64,000 bases of DNA from Sulfuritalea sp. GTDB lineage: Bacteria; Pseudomonadota; Gammaproteobacteria; Burkholderiales; Rhodocyclaceae. Location of the stretch: NCBI GenBank assembly GCA_016710465.1, contig JADJVS010000014.1:62001-126000 (forward strand), written 5' to 3'. Every line of letters begins with the position of its first letter. Within the stretch, counting starts at the first letter, position 1. Below the pieces are notes generated by a model. That model saw only the letters and a program-made list of their open reading frames with translations. It made no database searches and was not told the origin of the DNA. Made by a program: the position numbers and the translations under genes. Below are positions 59,121 to 64,000 of the stretch, piece by piece.

Positions 59121-59410
59121 TAAGAAGAGGCCTCTGTAGGACTATTGGATTTCTAAGCCGCTCAATGCGGCCTAAAGCAAAAAGATTGCAGAAAGCTTAG
59201 ATTGCCAAGCCAAACAACAAACTATGCTGCCACGAGACGTTTGGCAATCTATGGTGAGTTAAGCGCCTCATACCTATTGCAGGAAGCTGGCTTGTTTACA
59301 TAAACCCCTTGCGTGCAGATTCCTCCGCCCGGCGGAAGGAACCGCGCAGCTAGCCATTATATATCCCTTACGTTCTTAACCAAGTACGCCAGATGCCAGT
59401 GTTGGGAGTT
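59121..59410 (-). promoter_or_regulatory. Operon leader/promoter region with perfect 10-bp inverted repeat
   Basis: About 290 bases without a gene upstream of the large leftward operon. AGATTGCCAA at 59199-59208 and TTGGCAATCT at 59241-59250 are perfect inverted copies, 32 bases apart, in AT-rich DNA about 80-130 bases from the start codon. This could be an operator or a long stem. A second small hairpin (GCCGC and GCGGC) lies near 59157-59171. No clear -35/-10 pair was found. Confidence 0.45.
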
Positions 59411-59942
59411 AATGAGTTGTCCGGTTCTGTAGCACGACAACTGTCCGGTCGTCATAGTGCCCCGAAGGGGGTACGAGATGAAACGGACAAAACTGCTACA
59501 GGAGATCCGGAAGATGAGACTCGAGGAAGGGTATGAAGGCTGGAATGCTGGGCGGCTGACGCAGGGGGACGCGGCGCGGCTGCTGGGGATGTGGGAACGC
59601 AGTTTTCGGCGGTATTTGGTGCGGTATGAGGCGCAGGGTCTGGATGGACTGATCGATCGCCGGCTGGAACAGATGTCGAACCGGCGCGCCCCGGTGGATG
59701 AAGTGATGGCCCTGACCGATCGCTACCAAGACCGGCATCGGGGCTGGAACGTCAAGCACTTCCACACCTGGTATCGCCGGGATGGCGGCACGCGCAGCTA
59801 CGCCTGGGTAAAGAATCACCTTCAGGCGGCCGGGTTGGTCAAGCGCGGCAAGCAGAAGGGGGCGCATCGCCGGAAGCGGGAACGGATGCCGCTGTCGGGA
59901 ATGATGATTCACCAGGACGGCAGCCGGCATGAGTGGGTGCCG

Positions 59943-59950
59943 GAGCAGTT
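59943..59950. repeat. Target site duplication, left copy (GAGCAGTT)
   Basis: Eight bases directly left of the IS256 element; the same 8 bases follow its right end at 61366-61373. Joining the flanks through one copy restores the ISNCY reading frame across EQLWD. IS256 elements are known to make 8-9 bp duplications. Confidence 0.85.
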
Positions 59951-61365
59951 GGTAGTGCAACTGCTTTTCTGTAAAAGTTCGCAGGCGATTCCATTGGGAT
60001 GATGAAATCAATCTTTCAAGTTGAGATAGATTTTGCCGGTCATCCAGTCCTCGTCGCACTCGGCCAGCAGGGCGGAGACGAGGCGCAGACAGGACGCGGC
60101 ATTGGGGAAGATCGAGGCCACGCGAGTGCGACGCTTGATCTCGCGATTGATGCGTTCGAGGCCGTTGGTGGTGCGCAGGCGAGGACGCTGCGCCAAAGAC
60201 AGGTCGAAGACCGTGAAGCCTTCCAGCAAGTTGTCCTCGGCCCACTGGGCGAGTTTGGGTGCATCAGCGCTCCACGCCTCGATGGCCTGTTTCAGGAGGC
60301 GCTCGGCCTCGGCGCGATCCGGGGCATTGAAGATCGCCCGAATGCGCTGCGCCACAGGCTTGCGCTGATCAAGACGAGTGACATAGGCTTGGGCGTTCTG
60401 CTGCAAATGAAACTGGCAACGCTGCCAGGGAACGCTGGGCAAGGTGGCGCGGCGCGCAGCCTTGAGCCCGGCATGATCGTCGGACACAATCAGCTTGACG
60501 CCCTTGAGGCCGCGGCGGACCAGGCTGTCGAGGAAAGCGCGCCAATGCACCTCGGCCTCGGACAAGGCCACCGACACCCCCAGCACGCGGCGATGACCGC
60601 CCCGCGTGATGCCCACCGCCACCAGCACCGCGCAATCGACCAGGCGGCCCGCTTCGCGCACCCGCTCGTAGCGGGCGTCGAGAAAGACATACGGGGTCTC
60701 ATCCAGCGGCCGCTCGCGCCAGACCTCGAGACCGGCATCGAACTGCTCGGCGGCGCGGCTGACCTGGGTAGAGGAGATCGACACCTCCGGACCCAGCAGT
60801 TTCACCAGGATGTCGGTCACCTTGCGGGTGGAGACGCCCTGCACATACATCTCGGCCAGGGCGATGTTGAGCGCCTGTTCGGTGCGGGTGCCCTTCTCCA
60901 GGGCGCTGGGGTAGAAGCCGCCGCCGCGCACCTGGGGCACGTCGAAGGTCAATTGGCCGACGCGGGTCATGACGGTCTTCGGCTTGAAGCCGTTGGCGTA
61001 GTCGATTCGTTCGGCGGTACGTTCATGCGGTCGGGCATTGAGAAAGTGGTTACGTTCGATTTTGCTCGCTTCATTGACCAGGATGCGCAGGGCTTCACCG
61101 GCACCGTCCAAACCGTTGCTCAGCAATGCCGCGAAAGCGGCGTCCAGGGGGTGATGCTCGATGCGTTGCGCCATGCGGTCGACTCCTTCGTGGGAATGGG
61201 TAAGAATGCCCCGAAGAAATCGCCTGCGGGTGCTGCCTGCCGGAATTTCGCCGCGAGGGGGTGCCGTCCTCCGCTCTTCGGGCGCTACGCGCCCTCATCG
61301 CTGCGGCCGACACCCCCTCGCAAAACCAGCAGGTCACGAATTTACAGAACGGATGTTGCACTAAC
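59951..61365. mobile_element. IS256-family insertion sequence, complete
   Basis: 1,415 bases with imperfect terminal inverted repeats: left end 59951-59976 and right end 61340-61365 share a TAGTGCAAC block and a TTCTGTAAA block. It sits between 8-bp direct repeats. The single transposase gene is intact and on the minus strand. Inserted into the ISNCY-like element. Confidence 0.85.
60008..61174 (-). CDS. IS256-family (Mutator-type) transposase
   Basis: 388 residues. MTRVGQLTFDVPQVRGGGFYP and EMYVQGVSTRKV are typical of the N-terminal part; the DDE core reads YVFLDARYERV (first Asp), LIVSDDHAGLK (second Asp) and NGLERINREIKRR (Glu). RCQFHLQQNA is the conserved CxxH-type block. Full length, no stop or frameshift, so the element may still move. 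Confidence 0.93.
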   Translation of the reverse strand: MAQRIEHHPLDAAFAALLSNGLDGAGEALRILVNEASKIERNHFLNARPHERTAERIDYANGFKPKTVMTRVGQLTFDVPQVRGGGFYPSALEKGTRTEQALNIALAEMYVQGVSTRKVTDILVKLLGPEVSISSTQVSRAAEQFDAGLEVWRERPLDETPYVFLDARYERVREAGRLVDCAVLVAVGITRGGHRRVLGVSVALSEAEVHWRAFLDSLVRRGLKGVKLIVSDDHAGLKAARRATLPSVPWQRCQFHLQQNAQAYVTRLDQRKPVAQRIRAIFNAPDRAEAERLLKQAIEAWSADAPKLAQWAEDNLLEGFTVFDLSLAQRPRLRTTNGLERINREIKRRTRVASIFPNAASCLRLVSALLAECDEDWMTGKIYLNLKD

Positions 61366-61373
61366 GAGCAGTT
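61366..61373. repeat. Target site duplication, right copy (GAGCAGTT)
   Basis: Right partner of the 8-bp repeat at 59943-59950, directly after the IS256 right end at 61365. Confidence 0.85.
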
Positions 61374-61405
61374 GTGGGATTTGATCGTCACCATGGACGA
61401 TGCCA

Positions 61406-62982
61406 CTAGCCCGGATATTTCACCAGCCCTATGATTTGGGCGCGTAGATATGCTGGACGGGTTGATCGTGATGCGTGTGGAGGCATTTGATCAAATCTTG
61501 ATCAAATAAGCGAATTTCAGACGGACTACCCCCAACCCCCGAAGCTCACCATGTCGGGGACGCACTCGGTTGCGGCTATGGGGACGCCAAGGCGTTGGCG
61601 GCGATGAAGTAGATATCGCGTAGCGGATGGTGCGACGCCAGCAGGATGCGAATGCGCCGCGTATTGCGAATCACCGCCGCCCCGATCTTGAGCAGTTTTA
61701 CGCGGATTGTGGCCGCCGTGGCCTTCGCCAGATCGGTGTGCCGGAGCGCGATCTCGCGCAGGCGTTGCATCAGCGTGTAAGCCAATGCCGAGAACAAGAT
61801 GCGCAGCCAGTTGGCCAGGAACTTGTGGCAACTGGCGCGTGTGCCAAACAGATCCAACTGGGTTTCCTTGATCCGGTTCTCGGCCTCGCCCCGCTGGCAG
61901 TAGAGGTCGTCATACAGCTCCTCGGCAGGACGGTCGAGGTTGGTCACGATGAAGCGCGGATTGGTGCCTTGGGTACCAAACTCCAGGCGGGTGATCAAGC
62001 GCCGCTCGCGATCCCAGCTCTTGGCGGCGTAAGAGAATTGCCGGATCAGTCGCTGCTTGACCCCGGTGTCGTGGAAAGCCTGTGCCATCGTCTGCTCCCA
62101 GTCAGCTACGTGGCGATGCAGACGGGCATTCCTCGCCATCCCGATGATGTAGCCGACGCCGTGGCGTTCGCACCAGCGGATCAGGCGCTGGCGGCAGAAT
62201 CCCGAATCCCCGCGCACAATGATCCGCAGGGCCGGCCAGGTCTGGCGTAGCCGGGTCACGATCAGCTTGATTACGGCGGCCGCATGCTTGGCACCGTCGA
62301 TCCGGCTGCGGCGCAGGACGCAGGCGAGCATGGCCTTGCCAGCGAACACATACAGGGGCAGGTAGCAGTAGTGGTCGTAGTAGGCGTGGAACTCGGTCTG
62401 TTCCTGTTCCCCGTGCAGCGGGATGTCGGAGGCGTCGATGTCCAGCACCAGTTCCTCCGGACAGGTCGCCTGGCTGGCAATGAACTGGTCGATCAGCACC
62501 CGGTTCAAGGCCACGATGTCCGATCGCGTGGCCCGCTGCTCCAGCCGACACAGGGTCGGGCTGCTGCCCAATTCATCACCCGTGCCGACGGCGGTTTGCA
62601 TCAGCGGGTCGTTGCGCAGGGCGGCGTGGTCGTTCAGATCCTCGTACCCGCAGCACAGGGCATACAGGCGCTGGGCGACCAGGTCGCGCATCCCATGCGT
62701 GATGCGATCCTGATCCCGTGGGTCGTGCAGTGCTTCCGCTACCGCACGTGACAATCCAATGCGCCGGTCGACTTGCCGCAGCAGCATCAGGCCACCATCG
62801 GAACTGAGCGCGCCACCCTCAAAATTCGCCTCGATCGTGCAACGACCCAGGCGCCCAAACTCCATGTCCCCACGCGTACAATTTGGCATCGGCGGAATAC
62901 TCCGTTAATCCTGTCTCGACACCAGTATTAACGCGCCTCACGGCGATTCCGCCGACCTACTTTCGTGAAATATTCGGGCTAG
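61406..62982. mobile_element. IS1380-family insertion sequence
   Basis: About 1,577 bases. The ends carry inverted repeats: CTAGCCCGGATATTTCAC at 61406-61423 and, read inward from 62982, CTAGCCCGAATATTTCAC, one mismatch in 18. The ISNCY coding sequence is interrupted here (after DDAT) and resumes at HYSMFF on the right. I could not find a clean target duplication, so the exact ends may be off by a few bases. Confidence 0.78.
61576..62889 (-). CDS. IS1380-family transposase
   Basis: 437 residues, full length. Features: LSSDGGLMLLRQVDRRIGL at the N-terminus, LVLDIDASDIPLHGEQEQ (first Asp region), ALRIIVRGDSGFCRQRLIRW (second Asp), and YCQRGEAENRIKE (Glu, YxxxE type of DDE_Tnp_1). A later in-frame ATG at 62865 is an alternative start. 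Appears intact. Confidence 0.92.
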   Translation of the reverse strand: MPNCTRGDMEFGRLGRCTIEANFEGGALSSDGGLMLLRQVDRRIGLSRAVAEALHDPRDQDRITHGMRDLVAQRLYALCCGYEDLNDHAALRNDPLMQTAVGTGDELGSSPTLCRLEQRATRSDIVALNRVLIDQFIASQATCPEELVLDIDASDIPLHGEQEQTEFHAYYDHYCYLPLYVFAGKAMLACVLRRSRIDGAKHAAAVIKLIVTRLRQTWPALRIIVRGDSGFCRQRLIRWCERHGVGYIIGMARNARLHRHVADWEQTMAQAFHDTGVKQRLIRQFSYAAKSWDRERRLITRLEFGTQGTNPRFIVTNLDRPAEELYDDLYCQRGEAENRIKETQLDLFGTRASCHKFLANWLRILFSALAYTLMQRLREIALRHTDLAKATAATIRVKLLKIGAAVIRNTRRIRILLASHHPLRDIYFIAANALASP

Positions 62983-63328
62983 TTGGCACTACTCGATGTT
63001 CTTCGTCGAGGAGGAAGGCACGTTCAGCAGCCTCCGGGGTGTGGGGGAGGTTATTGCCGGGCACGGCCTGTTCGGGTCGTTCTACAGCGACCGGGGCAGC
63101 CATTACTGGACCACGCCCGAGGCCGACGGCAAGGTGGATAAGGAGCACCTCACTCAGTTCGGGCGTGCCCTGCGGCAGTTGGGCGTCACCATGATTCCCG
63201 CCTATTCCCCCGAGGCGCGGGGTCGCTCCGAGCGGGCCTTTGGCACCCACCAGGGGCGCTTGCCGCAGGAGTTGGCGCTGGCGGGCATAACCGATATGGC
63301 CAGTGCCAATCGCTACCTGCGGGAAGTC

Positions 63329-64000
63329 TGTTGGTAACCGTCTAAATGTGACCCAGGGTTTCCATCTAAAACTGACCCACGGGTTTATGCGCACAGTATA
63401 GCTATGCGCGGTCGTTTGCAGGTTCGGTTTCCGGGGATTTCTCTCCTTTCGGTTTGGAAGAACGAGTTCGGCCAGGCTGCAGCCTGGCCGAACTCGTTTT
63501 GAAGCGCCAGGACTCATTGCCGGTCTCGACGATATGGCAATGATGGGTCAGCCGGTCCAGTAGCGCCGTCGTCATCTTGGCATCGCCAAACACACTGGCC
63601 CATTCGGTGAAGGACAGATTGGTCGTGATCGCCACGCTGGTGTGCTCGTAGAGCTTTGAGAGCAGATGGAACAGCAAGGCGCCACCCGCCTGACTGAAGG
63701 GCAGATAGCCCAACTCGTCAAGAACGACCAGATCGACGTACATCATGCGATAGGCGAGCTGCCCCTGCCGGCCGCTGGCTTTCTCATGTTCCAGCGCATT
63801 GACGAGTTCCACCGTCGAGAAGAAGCGGACACGGCGCCCCTGCTTCTGGATCGCCTCGATGCCGATGGCGGTGGCCAGATGCGTCTTCCCGGTCCCGGGG
63901 CCGCCGATGAAGACGATATTGTGCGCGGCTTCGATGAATTCGCCGCCATGCAGGCGCTGGATCAGTGCTGCGTCCACACGCGACTGGGTGAAGTCAAAGC
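63329..64000. mobile_element. IS21-family element, left part only (continues beyond window)
   Basis: The ISNCY coding region breaks off after REV at about 63328, and a terminal region starting TGTTGG follows with repeated TGACCCA blocks (around 63349-63356 and 63373-63380), as at IS21 ends. The istB gene follows on the minus strand. The istA gene should lie outside the window. The exact end is an estimate. Confidence 0.65.
63402..64000 (-). CDS. istB: IS21-family helper ATPase IstB, N-terminus outside window
   Basis: About 199 residues are visible with no stop up to the window end. NIVFIGGPGTGKTHLATAIG is the Walker A region (GGPGTGKTH), VDLVVLDELGYLPFSQAG the Walker B, and VAITTNLSFTEWASVFGD the sensor region; TTALLDRLTHHCHIVE and NESWRF close the domain. 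IstB assembles on DNA and helps the IstA transposase choose targets. The frame before the first ATG at 63977 also reads as IstB (FDFTQSRVDA), so the start lies further out. Confidence 0.93.
   Translation of the reverse strand, partial: FDFTQSRVDAALIQRLHGGEFIEAAHNIVFIGGPGTGKTHLATAIGIEAIQKQGRRVRFFSTVELVNALEHEKASGRQGQLAYRMMYVDLVVLDELGYLPFSQAGGALLFHLLSKLYEHTSVAITTNLSFTEWASVFGDAKMTTALLDRLTHHCHIVETGNESWRFKTSSARLQPGRTRSSKPKGEKSPETEPANDRA

Larger units (their letters stand above)
59478..63328 (+). pseudogene. ISNCY-like (integrase-core) transposase gene, split in three by other IS
   Basis: Three separated pieces read in order. 59478-59950 has the helix-turn-helix part and the entry to the catalytic core (RSYAWVKNHLQAAGLVKRGK, MIHQDGSRHEWVP). 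61366-61406 resumes with EQLWDLIVTMDDAT. 62984-63328 encodes HYSMFFVEEEG, FYSDRGSHYWTTPEADG and AYSPEARGRSERAFGTHQGR up to REV. Their order and the resumed reading show one ancestral gene interrupted by an IS256 and an IS1380 element; the 3' end is cut off by an IS21 element. Nonfunctional. Confidence 0.82.

Noticed and set aside
59121..59410. JUMPstart/ops element for RfaH ahead of the leftward operon
   Set aside because: No GGCGGTAGC-type sequence is present on either strand of the leader.
59999..61384. 461-codon plus-strand frame in the IS256 element
   Set aside because: Exact antisense of the transposase; no plausible start signal and no family motif.
1..64000. CRISPR arrays, tRNA or rRNA genes, phage genes, riboswitches
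   Set aside because: I looked for regular repeats with spacers, tRNA-like ends and rRNA-like stretches on both strands and saw none.

Overview
The window is one long surface-polysaccharide locus that ends in a pile of nested insertion sequences at the right edge. High-GC coding sequence, Gram-negative style O-antigen/capsule and flagellar-glycan enzymes, and IS256, IS1380, IS21 and ISNCY-like elements suggest a free-living proteobacterium. Beta- or gammaproteobacterium is my inference; there is no rRNA or tRNA here to settle it. Almost every gene from 1 to 59.1 kb is on the minus strand. Only 10.2-11.3 kb and 21.7-26.3 kb run on the plus strand. Genes are packed tightly, often with 4-base stop/start overlaps (ATGA, GTGA, TTGA), so translational coupling looks like the rule.

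Layout. (1) 1-10.0 kb, minus: glycosyltransferases, a YdcF-like membrane protein, a polysaccharide deacetylase, a FemAB-like acyltransferase, two DegT-type aminotransferase-fold proteins, hexapeptide acyltransferases, a Gfo/Idh/MocA dehydrogenase, a pair of tiny ArnE/ArnF-like flippase subunits and a GtrB/ArnC-like glycosyltransferase. Together these look like synthesis and membrane handling of N-acylated amino sugars. (2) 10.2-11.3 kb, plus: a third DegT aminotransferase. (3) 11.3-21.5 kb, minus: a CDP-sugar branch (glucose-1-phosphate cytidylyltransferase, CDP-glucose 4,6-dehydratase, a 3,5-epimerase-like protein and a reductase-like protein) with glycosyltransferases, methyltransferases, a radical SAM protein and a polytopic membrane protein. 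(4) 21.7-26.3 kb, plus: an unrecognised GT-B-like protein, an acyltransferase and a large radical SAM protein. (5) 26.3-41.3 kb, minus: a nine-gene set for CMP-legionaminic acid (legB, legC, legG, legI, legH-like, ptmE, ptmF, legF, ptmA). Beside it lie two TIGR04372-type glycosyltransferases around a PglK-like ABC flippase, and a B12-type radical SAM gene. (6) 41.4-59.1 kb, minus: a 'sporadic carbohydrate cluster' with two radical SAM proteins, four methyltransferase-like proteins, a WbuC-like cupin, a LIC12192-family protein, a 2OG-Fe(II) oxygenase, a split transketolase, a HAD-kinase fusion, a nucleotidyltransferase-sugar kinase fusion, a GmhA-like isomerase and an epimerase. (7) 59.4-64 kb: an ISNCY-like element split by an IS256 element (8-bp target duplication) and an IS1380 element, then cut off by an IS21 element that runs out of the window.

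The most novel part is region 6. Its enzyme set reads as a route in which a transketolase builds a longer ketose phosphate, a GmhA-like enzyme isomerises it, and kinase, phosphatase and nucleotidyltransferase domains activate it in the manner of ADP-heptose synthesis. The product would then be epimerised, methylated and oxidised. The product is unknown to me. A second notable feature is a 709-bp segment shared, as far as I can read, without mismatch between two otherwise diverged radical SAM/B12 genes. One copy carries a single extra G that breaks its frame.
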